A DNA stretch of 11,224 nucleotides from Thermoleophilia bacterium. GTDB lineage: Bacteria > Actinomycetota > Thermoleophilia > Miltoncostaeales > Miltoncostaeaceae. Location of the stretch: contig JAEMRL010000033.1 in the NCBI GenBank assembly GCA_016463385.1, forward strand, positions 1-11,224, read 5' to 3'. Below, piece by piece: positions 5,733 through 11,224 of this stretch. Positions within the stretch are counted from its first letter, which is position 1, and every line of letters starts with the position of its first letter. The notes below the pieces were generated by a model. It saw only the letters and a program-made list of their open reading frames with translations, was not told where the DNA came from and searched no databases. The translations under genes and the position numbers were made by a program.

Positions 5733-7655
5733 ATGACCGAACCGGCCCGGACGATCGCCGACCGGATCGAGGAGGCCGCGGGCCGCGGTTTCGCCGGTCG
5801 GCACCAGGAGTTGGAGTTCCTGGTCGGTGCGGCATGCGCACCGGGGCGCCCCTTCGTGCTGGCCTTCGTGCACGGCCCGGGTGGCATCGGCAAGTCGCGA
5901 CTGGTCACCACGGCGCTGAGCCGGGTCGTGGAGCGCGGGGCCCGTGCCCTGCTGCTCGACGGTCGCGAGATCGAGCCGACCCCGGACGGCTTCCTCCAGG
6001 CGCTGGCCCGCGCGCTGGGATCATCGGAGCCCGATCCCGACATCGCGCGCGTCGTGGCTCTCGTCCGTGCCGAGCCGCGCCCGGTCGCCCTCGCGCTCGA
6101 CACCTACGAGCGCCTGGGCCTGCTCGACACCTGGCTCCGCCAGACGTTGATGCCCGCCCTTCCCGACTCGGTCATGGTGATCCTGGCCGGCCGCGACGCC
6201 CCCGGGGCCGCCTGGCTCGCGTCCCCGGGATGGGCGGGCCTGATGCGCGATCTCGCCCTCAGCCCCCTCGATCAGGCCGAGTCGCTCAGCATGCTGAGGC
6301 AGCGCGGGCTGACCGAGCTCCAGGCGGCGAGGGTCAATCGCTTCGCCCGGGGCCATCCGCTGGCCCTGGAACTGGCGGCGGGCGCGGTCGCGGTCGAGCC
6401 GGATCTCGACATCGAGTTCGGCCCGCTCCCGCACGTGATCGGGGAGCTCCTCGACGCGCTCGTCGGTGGGCTGCCCGCACCGCTCCTCGAGACGCTGGAA
6501 GCGGCCTCGACCTCGCGGCGGGTCACCGAGCCGATCCTGCGCTCGCTGCTGGGACGCCCATCGGTGCGGCAGGAGTTCGACGATCTGCGGCGCCTGCCGT
6601 TCGTCGAGCGCACGCCCGAGGGGCTCGTGATCCACGACGTGGTCCGCGAGACCATCGCCCGGGAGCTGGCTGAGCGCGACCCGGAGGCGCATGCGCGCTA
6701 CCGGCGCCGGGCCTGGTCGTACTTCGAGATCCGCGCCCGCCGACCGGTCCCCGAACGGCTGTGGGACATCACGGCCGACCTGATCTACCTGATCCAGAAC
6801 CCGGTCCTCCGATCGGCGTGCTTTCCCGCCGGCGCCGGGCGGGAGACGGTCGAGCGGGCGGAGCCGCGCGACGGGGCGGCCATCCGCGCGATCGCCGACG
6901 CGCACGAGAGCGATGAGGCGGCGGCGCTCCTCGAGCGCTGGTGGGAGCGTCAGCCGGAGGCGTTCTCGGTGGCCCGGGGACCCGAGGGCGTGGGCGCCGT
7001 CCTGCATCTCGCGGAGTTCGACGGCATCGATCCGGCGCTCTTCGAGCTCGATCCGGTGGCGCGCGCCTGGCGCGCGCACATGGCGGAGGTGCCTCCGCCT
7101 CCGGGGGATCGGACGCTCACGATGCGCCGCTGGCTGGGCCTCGAGACCGGGGAGATGCTGTCCCCGGCCGTCGGCGCGTGCTGGCTCGACGTGAAGCGCT
7201 CCTACATGCAGCTGCGCCCCCGCCTGTCGCGGCTCTATTCGGTCATGGCCGACCCGCAGGCCCTCTCCCCGATCTTCACCCCCCTCGGCTTCGCCCCGAT
7301 CGGCGATCCGATCGAGATCGGCGGAACTCGCTACCAGCCGGTGTGGCTCGATTTCGGGGAGGGCAGCGTCGACGGATGGCTGCGACGCCTGGTCGGAGAG
7401 GAGATCGACGCCCAGGAGGCCGCTCTGCCCACGCGAGGCGGCCACGCGGAGGATGCCGGCCTCACCGGCCGCGAGATGGAGGTGCTCCGGCTGCTCGCCG
7501 AGGGGCTGTCCAACAGGGGCATCGGCCAGCGTCTCGTGATCAGCGAGAAGACCGTCGGCCGCCACGTCTCGAACCTCTTCTGCAAGCTCGGCGTCCACAA
7601 CCGCGCGCAGGCGACGAGGATCGCGACCGAGCGGGGGATCGCCGGACCGCTGTAG
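5733..7655 (+). CDS. AAA/STAND ATPase with GNAT-like middle domain and C-terminal LuxR helix-turn-helix; transcriptional regulator
   Basis: A 640-residue signal-responsive regulator. Residues 18-55 carry the AAA_16-like start GRGFAGRHQELEFL and the Walker A motif GPGGIGKS (48-55); Walker B is LALDTYE (120-126) and a sensor-like strand VMVILAGRD is at 147-155. FARGHPLALELA (204-215) is typical of STAND/MalT-like ATPases. A winged-helix-like segment spans about 265-331. Residues about 373-550 look like a degenerate N-acetyltransferase (GNAT) fold, with the characteristic C-lobe pattern RLYSVMADPQALSPIFTPLGF followed by GSVDGWL. The LuxR-type DNA-binding domain is 577-640, with LTGREMEVLRLLAEGLSNRG and VISEKTVGRHVSNLFCKLGV. 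It lacks the long TPR region of MalT-type (LAL) regulators, which are usually about 900 residues. I chose the ATG at 5733 over 5691 because the TATGGT promoter element overlaps the latter. Divergent from scpA and followed by the AhpD-like gene. The ligand and regulon are unknown. Confidence 0.88.
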   Translation: MTEPARTIADRIEEAAGRGFAGRHQELEFLVGAACAPGRPFVLAFVHGPGGIGKSRLVTTALSRVVERGARALLLDGREIEPTPDGFLQALARALGSSEPDPDIARVVALVRAEPRPVALALDTYERLGLLDTWLRQTLMPALPDSVMVILAGRDAPGAAWLASPGWAGLMRDLALSPLDQAESLSMLRQRGLTELQAARVNRFARGHPLALELAAGAVAVEPDLDIEFGPLPHVIGELLDALVGGLPAPLLETLEAASTSRRVTEPILRSLLGRPSVRQEFDDLRRLPFVERTPEGLVIHDVVRETIARELAERDPEAHARYRRRAWSYFEIRARRPVPERLWDITADLIYLIQNPVLRSACFPAGAGRETVERAEPRDGAAIRAIADAHESDEAAALLERWWERQPEAFSVARGPEGVGAVLHLAEFDGIDPALFELDPVARAWRAHMAEVPPPPGDRTLTMRRWLGLETGEMLSPAVGACWLDVKRSYMQLRPRLSRLYSVMADPQALSPIFTPLGFAPIGDPIEIGGTRYQPVWLDFGEGSVDGWLRRLVGEEIDAQEAALPTRGGHAEDAGLTGREMEVLRLLAEGLSNRGIGQRLVISEKTVGRHVSNLFCKLGVHNRAQATRIATERGIAGPL

Positions 7656-7690
7656 GCGCCGCCGGGACGAAGATGGTGCGTTCGCCCGAT

Positions 7691-7704
7691 GGCGGGCGCC
7701 CGCC
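7691..7704. promoter_or_regulatory. Perfect 14-nt palindrome GGCGGGCGCCCGCC between the regulator and the AhpD-like gene
   Basis: A perfect self-complementary sequence 36 nt after the regulator's stop and 8 nt before the TAGCGT hexamer. It has no loop and no T-tract, so it is a poor intrinsic terminator; it may be an operator or a chance GC palindrome. Confidence 0.25.
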
Positions 7705-7711
7705 GCGGTCG

Positions 7712-7717
7712 TAGCGT
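7712..7717 (+). promoter_or_regulatory. Probable -10 element of the AhpD-like gene
   Basis: TAGCGT fits TANNNT and would start transcription near 7724, about 40 nt before the ATG at 7766. That leaves a normal leader holding the GGGAGG ribosome binding site at 7752-7757, 8 nt before the start codon. Confidence 0.4.
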
Positions 7718-7765
7718 GATTCGCATCGGACGGAGCCGCCGTCCGCGGAACGGGAGGACCTCAAC

Positions 7766-8164
7766 ATGTCGCGCGCCGACGTCGAGGCCGACATCCGGAA
7801 CACCCTCGGACTCGTCCCGAGCTTCTGGTCGGGCGTCCCGGATGCCCTGATCGACAGCGAGTGGACGAGCTTCAAGCTCATCGAGCTGGCTGAGACCGCC
7901 GTGCCGAACAAGTACAAGGAGCTGATCGGGCTGGCCGTCTCCGGTGCGACGCGCTGTCGCTACTGCGCCTACTTCCACGCCGAGGCCGCCCGGCTCTTCG
8001 GCGCCACGGAGGAGGAGATCGCCGAGGCGTCGATGATGGCCAGGCACACGATGGGCTGGAGCACCTACCTCAACGCGATGCAGATCGACTACGACGAGTT
8101 CGTTGCGGAGTTCGACCAGATCGCCGCCTACGTCCGCTCCCAGTCCGCCCCGACGCCCGGGTGA
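7766..8164 (+). CDS. Carboxymuconolactone decarboxylase / AhpD-family protein
   Basis: A 132-residue protein of the AhpD-like fold. Glu52, Cys64, Cys67 and His71 form the family's peroxidase motif E-x11-C-x2-C-x3-H (seen as CRYCAYFH), in which the two cysteines cycle between dithiol and disulfide. In studied members this reduces peroxides or passes electrons to a peroxiredoxin; the ring-opening decarboxylase members lack this cysteine pair, so a thiol redox role is favoured here. The helical surroundings YKELIGLAVSGATRC and EAARLFGATEEEIAEA are typical. The start is well supported by GGGAGG 8 nt upstream of the ATG. No peroxiredoxin gene is adjacent. It follows the LuxR-type regulator on the same strand with its own candidate promoter and overlaps a small ORF by 4 nt. 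Substrate unknown. Confidence 0.92.
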   Translation: MSRADVEADIRNTLGLVPSFWSGVPDALIDSEWTSFKLIELAETAVPNKYKELIGLAVSGATRCRYCAYFHAEAARLFGATEEEIAEASMMARHTMGWSTYLNAMQIDYDEFVAEFDQIAAYVRSQSAPTPG

Positions 8165-8424
8165 GGGTCGAGGTGAGGATCACTCGCATCCGGGCGAACG
8201 CCATCGCGCTCGTCGCCACGTCGCAGGAGGTGTCGGCGCTTGTGTCCGGCGCCCGGATGGCGCACGCCGCGATGGACGCCGACTCCAGCGCACCACCCGA
8301 GGCACGGGCGCTGGGCACGATCCTCGGTCGGATCCTGGCCGACTACGACGCAGCACTGTCCCGCGACCGCCCGGAAACCCTGGCCTGCCGGACCGGTTCG
8401 TCGAAGTCCGTCCGGGCGACATGA
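8161..8424 (+). CDS. Small hypothetical protein translationally coupled to the AhpD-like gene
   Basis: An 87-residue ORF starting at GTG 8161, which overlaps the preceding stop as GTGA, the same coupling pattern as scpA-scpB. Third codon positions are mostly G or C, though slightly less so than in its neighbours. The product begins MRVEVRITRIRANAIALVAT and is predicted helical through LGTILGRILADYDAALSRDR, with no cysteine pair, signal peptide or membrane span. I recognise no family. The last 15 residues (CRTGSSKSVRAT end) are low in character, so the C terminus may be altered. The overlap and codon use argue for a gene; the lack of any motif keeps confidence moderate. Confidence 0.42.
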   Translation: MRVEVRITRIRANAIALVATSQEVSALVSGARMAHAAMDADSSAPPEARALGTILGRILADYDAALSRDRPETLACRTGSSKSVRAT

Positions 8425-8747
8425 CCGGAGGGCTACCGTGGGGCCTGCGAGGGCCTCGCGGTGGCCCATGCCGGACGTCCCGGGCTCCTCGCCACGATCC
8501 GGCCGCCCACACCTGAGGCGGCGCGCGGCCCTCCCGCGACCAGGTGGCCATGGGACCCGCGTGGCCTCGGAGCTGTCCGCCACCGGCCGCGGAGTCGCGC
8601 CCTCCGCCGGCATGACCGTTCGCGACATCGCCCTCTGGGATCGATGAAGCGGGGCCCGATATCCGGCACCGGCGCCGACGCCCGCCCGGCTGCTCCCCCG
8701 ACGCCATTGGCGCCACGCACGGCCCGATGCACCACGGGGCCGACCCG
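8425..8747. other. Intergenic stretch without a convincing gene
   Basis: These roughly 320 bases before the trpS promoter hold only short coding-like fragments: EGYRGACEGLAVAHAGRPG at about 8424-8480, in the same frame as the preceding ORF after its stop, and SELSATGRGVAPSAGMTVRD in another frame, ending at a TGA at 8645-8647. Neither has a start with a ribosome binding site or a recognisable motif. They may be remains of a degraded gene or chance. I see no RNA gene or repeat here. Confidence 0.4.
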
Positions 8748-8753
8748 TAGCAT
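8748..8753 (+). promoter_or_regulatory. Probable -10 element giving a leaderless trpS transcript
   Basis: TAGCAT lies exactly 6 nt before the trpS ATG at 8760, so transcription is expected to begin at or next to the A of the start codon. There is no room for a Shine-Dalgarno, consistent with a leaderless mRNA. Confidence 0.5.
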
Positions 8754-8759
8754 GGGGCC

Positions 8760-9779
8760 ATGGTGACCTCCCCCCGACCGGTCTCCCTGACCGGCATCAA
8801 GCCCACCGGCGTGCCCCACGTGGGCAACTACGTCGGGGCGATCCGTCCGGCGATCGCGTTGACCGCCCACTACGACGCCTTCTACTTCATCGCCGACTAC
8901 CACGCGCTCACGACGGTGCGCGACCCGGCGGTGCTCGACGAGTACACGCACTCGGTGGCCGCGTCCTGGCTGGCATGCGGACTCGATCCCTCGGCCGTGA
9001 CGCTCTACCGCCAGTCGGACGTGCCCGAGACCTTCGAGCTCCAGTGGGTGCTCTCGTGCATGACGGCGAAGGGCCTGATGAATCGCGCCCACGCGTACAA
9101 GGCCGCGCGGGACCGCAACGTGGACGCCGGGGTCGAGGACCTCGACTCGGGCGTCTCGATGGGCCTGTTCAACTACCCGGTCCTGATGGCGGCCGACATC
9201 CTCATCATGGCCGCCGACGTCGTCCCCGTGGGCCGCGACCAGGTGCAGCACGTCGAGTACGCGCGCGACATCGCCGAGCGGTTCAACCTCGCCTACGGGA
9301 GCCGCTTCGCGCTACCGCTCCCCGAGCACGTCACCGCCGAGGACCGCGAGGAGAGCACCCTGCCGGGGCTGGACGGCCGCAAGATGAGCAAGTCCTACGA
9401 CAACACCATCCCGCTCTTCGCCGGCCGCGACGCTCTGCGCAAGCTCGTACGCCGGATGAAGACCGACAGCACGCCGGTGGAGGAGCCCAAGGATCCGGAT
9501 TCGTCGGCCCTCTTCGCCTTCTACCGTCAGTTCGCGGATCCCGAGGCCTGCGCCGCGCTGCGCGCGCGCATGCTCGCCGGGGGGATGGGCTGGGGCGAGA
9601 TGAAGGACGTGGTCTTCGAGCAACTCGACGCGGTGCTCTCGGGGCCTCGTGAGCGCTACGACGCCCTCATGTCCGACCGGGGGGAACTCGACGCCATCCT
9701 GCGCTCGGGCGCCGACCGGGCGCGCGAGCGCGCCCACGGCGTGCTCGGCTCCGTGCGCGCGGCCGTCGGCATCGCCTAG
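8760..9779 (+). CDS. trpS: Tryptophan-tRNA ligase
   Basis: Class I aminoacyl-tRNA synthetase that activates tryptophan with ATP and charges tRNA-Trp in the cytosol. The 339 residues match the usual 320-350. The HIGH-like signature appears in TGIKPTGVPHVGNYVGAI (11-28) and the KMSKS loop is intact at 208-212 (GRKMSKSYDN). Tryptophan-pocket and family markers include FYFIADYHALT (41-51), FNYPVLMAADIL (137-148) and VPVGRDQVQHVEYARDIAERF (155-175, quoted in two overlapping motifs VPVGRDQ and QHVEYARDIA). The segment AYKAARDRNVDAGVEDLDSG (112-131) before FNYP resembles the insertion of the proteobacterial Pseudomonas/Xanthomonas-type enzymes rather than the short E. coli or Bacillus form; this is from memory of the family and worth checking. 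The ATG at 8760 follows a -10-like TAGCAT directly and lacks a ribosome binding site. Confidence 0.97.
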   Translation: MVTSPRPVSLTGIKPTGVPHVGNYVGAIRPAIALTAHYDAFYFIADYHALTTVRDPAVLDEYTHSVAASWLACGLDPSAVTLYRQSDVPETFELQWVLSCMTAKGLMNRAHAYKAARDRNVDAGVEDLDSGVSMGLFNYPVLMAADILIMAADVVPVGRDQVQHVEYARDIAERFNLAYGSRFALPLPEHVTAEDREESTLPGLDGRKMSKSYDNTIPLFAGRDALRKLVRRMKTDSTPVEEPKDPDSSALFAFYRQFADPEACAALRARMLAGGMGWGEMKDVVFEQLDAVLSGPRERYDALMSDRGELDAILRSGADRARERAHGVLGSVRAAVGIA

Positions 9780-9788
9780 GACCTCCGC

Positions 9789-9802
9789 GGGGGCCGGCCC
9801 CC
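9789..9802. promoter_or_regulatory. Perfect 14-nt palindrome GGGGGCCGGCCCCC between trpS and the CPBP gene
   Basis: A perfect palindrome that directly abuts the TACACT -10 hexamer and begins 10 nt after the trpS stop. A protein bound here would cover the promoter spacer. Alternatively it helps end trpS transcription, but it has no loop or T-tract. Confidence 0.3.
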
Positions 9803-9808
9803 TACACT
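9803..9808 (+). promoter_or_regulatory. Probable -10 element giving a leaderless CPBP-protease transcript
   Basis: TACACT is followed after 7 nt by the GTG start at 9816, placing the expected transcription start on the start codon itself. No Shine-Dalgarno is present. Confidence 0.5.
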
Positions 9809-9815
9809 CGGTCCA

Positions 9816-10535
9816 GTGGTGACCGCCGACCAGGCTCCGCGCGAGGCCCGTCACGCGCCGCCGGGCTTCGCCTGGCGCGTCCTCTCGCCGATCGGCGCCG
9901 TCGTCCTGGCGTTCGCGCTCCTGATCGTCGGCGCCGGGATCCTCAGTCTGTTCGACCTGTCCGACGACTCGGTCGGGGCGATCCTCGCCTTCGGCACCGG
10001 CCTGCTCCTGCTGCTCTTCGCGATCGGCTTGTGGAGGCGGCTTCCCGAGCACGAGCGGCGCCTGGCGGTCGCCCGGCCGGAGTCCCTCGGCCGGACGGTG
10101 GGTCTGGGCACCGGCATGGGCGCCGTGGTCATCATCGGGGCCGCGATCATCCTGCTGACGGGGTCGGCGATCGATCCGGTGGTGGAGCGGCGCCTCGAGG
10201 AGGTCGAGGAGATCGGCACCGCCCCCTGGCAGCTGGTGCTGATGGTGATCGCCCTCGTCGTGTTCGCGCCCCTCGGTGAGGAGCTGCTCTTCCGAGGCCT
10301 CCTGCTGCGCGGTCTCGTCCGCAAGATGCGCTTCTGGCCGGCGGCGATGCTCTCGTCGGCGCTCTTCGCCGCCGCGCACGCCGACGCGTATCTCCTGTGG
10401 CCGCGAGCGGTGGCGCTCATCGCGACCGGGATGGTGCTCGCCTGGGTGTACCGCAAGCGGGGATACTGGGCGTCCGTGACCACCCACGCGACGGTGAACA
10501 CCATCGCGTCGATCGCGCTCATCGCATCCTCATGA
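9816..10535 (+). CDS. CPBP-family intramembrane glutamic metalloprotease (Rce1/Abi type)
   Basis: A 239-residue integral membrane protein with all three conserved CPBP motifs: EELLFRG (155-161, catalytic glutamates), FAAAH (184-188) and HATVN (224-228). Hydrophobic helices are visible at about 23-46, 53-73, 99-116, 138-153, 175-188, 196-211 and 217-237. These enzymes cleave near or within the membrane; eukaryotic Rce1 trims prenylated CAAX proteins, while bacterial members process or are linked to peptides, immunity and anti-sigma factors. The GTG at 9816 is chosen because a TACACT promoter element sits 7 nt upstream. The gene ends in ATGA overlap with the Crp-like regulator, so the two are probably translated together. 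The substrate is unknown; release or control of the partner regulator is a possible but unproven role. Confidence 0.93.
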   Translation: MVTADQAPREARHAPPGFAWRVLSPIGAVVLAFALLIVGAGILSLFDLSDDSVGAILAFGTGLLLLLFAIGLWRRLPEHERRLAVARPESLGRTVGLGTGMGAVVIIGAAIILLTGSAIDPVVERRLEEVEEIGTAPWQLVLMVIALVVFAPLGEELLFRGLLLRGLVRKMRFWPAAMLSSALFAAAHADAYLLWPRAVALIATGMVLAWVYRKRGYWASVTTHATVNTIASIALIASS

Positions 10536-11221
10536 CGACCACCGACGACTTCCGCGCGATCGACCTCTTCGCCGACCTCGGTGACGACGCCCTCTCGCGC
10601 GCCGTCGCGGGGCTCGAGACCGTAACGGTCGCCCCCGGGGGCGAGTTCTCGATCGCCGACAGCGGAGCCGTCTGCTGCGTGATCGGCGGCGGGCGCCTGG
10701 CGCAGGGGGTGATCGTCGACGACGAGCGCGAGCGCACGATCGGGATGCTCGAGCAGGGGGACCTGATCGTCCGGCCCCTCGACGGCTGGCAGGTCGCGGG
10801 CCCCCACGTCCGCTGCTTCGCGATCGAGGACTCGCTGATCCACCTCGTCGACCGTGAGCGCATGGAGGCGTGGCTGCGCGACCCCGCTCTCGCCGCCAAC
10901 CTCGTCCGGGTGCTCAGCGCTCAGATCGCCGAGCGCGAGCTCGCCGTCGCGATCGCCCTCGAGCCCCGCGTGGAGCGCCGGCTGCTGCTCAAGCTCCGGC
11001 AACTCGCCGAGCGCTGGGGGCGCGTCACGCCGGACGGCATCCGCCTCGACCTGCGCCTGACGCATCAGGAGCTGGCGAACATGGTCGGGGCGGTGAGGGA
11101 GTCGGTGACACTGGCGCTCGGTCGCCTCGCGGAGGCCGGTGAGATCGAGGTCCGGAACCGGACCCTGACGATCAAGTCCCACCCCCCGTCACCCCCCGCG
11201 GAGCCCTCGGCCCTGGACTGA
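10532..11221 (+). CDS. Crp/Fnr-family transcriptional regulator
   Basis: A 229-residue protein with a cupin-like sensor domain (about 7-115), a long dimer helix (about 117-142) and a C-terminal winged helix. The HTH_Crp signature is THQELANMVGAVRESVTLAL (177-196), in which RES corresponds to the DNA-contacting R-E-[ST] of CRP, followed by GRLAEAGEIEV. The sensor domain lacks the usual cyclic-nucleotide phosphate-binding pattern (GE...RSA) and also the N-terminal iron-sulfur cysteines of Fnr; its only paired cysteines are Cys48-Cys49. It therefore probably does not respond to cAMP as CRP does. The ATG at 10532 overlaps the CPBP stop as ATGA. A longer in-frame version from 10397 would be antithetical to the protease frame and is rejected. 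The proline-rich tail (PPSPPAEPSALD) ends just before the window edge. Confidence 0.92.
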   Translation: MTTTDDFRAIDLFADLGDDALSRAVAGLETVTVAPGGEFSIADSGAVCCVIGGGRLAQGVIVDDERERTIGMLEQGDLIVRPLDGWQVAGPHVRCFAIEDSLIHLVDRERMEAWLRDPALAANLVRVLSAQIAERELAVAIALEPRVERRLLLKLRQLAERWGRVTPDGIRLDLRLTHQELANMVGAVRESVTLALGRLAEAGEIEVRNRTLTIKSHPPSPPAEPSALD

Positions 11222-11224
11222 CGG

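Noticed and set aside
6021..7598. A 525-codon minus-strand frame opposite the LuxR-type regulator
   Set aside because: Antisense shadow typical of GC-rich DNA; the plus strand encodes intact Walker A and LuxR HTH motifs.
8128..8827. Minus-strand frames (8128-8628 and 8180-8827) over the trpS upstream region
   Set aside because: Arg/Pro/Gly-rich products with no motifs or ribosome binding site; they run antisense into trpS or the AhpD-like gene.
10397..10531. N-terminal extension of the Crp-like frame inside the CPBP gene
   Set aside because: The 45 extra residues are out-of-frame shadow of the protease; ATG 10532 has the ATGA overlap and begins the family N terminus.
1..11224. tRNA or rRNA genes, CRISPR arrays, insertion sequences, riboswitches
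   Set aside because: I found no tRNA-like cloverleaf or T-arm sequence, no regularly spaced repeats, no transposase motif with terminal repeats, and no recognisable riboswitch, including none upstream of trpS or aroH.

Overview
This is a very GC-rich window in which codon third positions are almost always G or C. Gene content (NadC, ScpA/ScpB, RluB, monofunctional AroH, a PhoX-like protein, TrpRS) and promoter style suggest a high-GC actinobacterium, possibly of the Thermoleophilia/Solirubrobacterales type. That placement is inferred from gene content and composition only; no marker RNA is present.

Layout, left to right. (1) Positions 1-590, plus strand: the 3' two thirds of nadC (NAD synthesis). 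(2) About 591-1103, minus strand: a likely gene whose frame has no stop inside the window, so it is easily overlooked; it has a CxxC...CxxH zinc-ribbon-like N terminus and a helix-turn-helix-like C terminus. (3) 1104-1670: no intact gene; it holds a strong inverted repeat and coding-like hydrophobic stretches scattered over three plus-strand frames, perhaps a decayed small membrane protein. (4) 1671-3116, minus strand: a Tat-exported PhoX/DUF839 protein. (5) 3219-5620, minus strand: a tightly overlapping scpA-scpB-rluB-aroH operon covering chromosome condensation, 23S rRNA pseudouridylation and aromatic amino acid synthesis. (6) 5733-7652, plus strand and divergent from scpA: a 640-residue regulator with an AAA/STAND ATPase, a GNAT-like middle and a LuxR helix-turn-helix. 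(7) 7766-8424, plus strand: an AhpD-like protein overlapped by a small unknown ORF. (8) 8425-8747: nothing convincing. (9) 8760-9779, plus strand: trpS. (10) 9816-11221, plus strand: a CPBP intramembrane protease translationally coupled to a Crp/Fnr-type regulator.

How the genes work together. Most are housekeeping. Two pairs look like accessory functional units: the AAA-GNAT-LuxR regulator followed by the AhpD-like redox protein, and the CPBP protease with its coupled Crp-like regulator. Several promoters have TANNNT -10 hexamers placed so that transcripts start at or just before the start codon (trpS, the CPBP gene, scpA), indicating leaderless or near-leaderless mRNAs. Genes with a real leader (the AhpD-like gene, the PhoX-like gene) carry clear AGGAGG-like ribosome binding sites.
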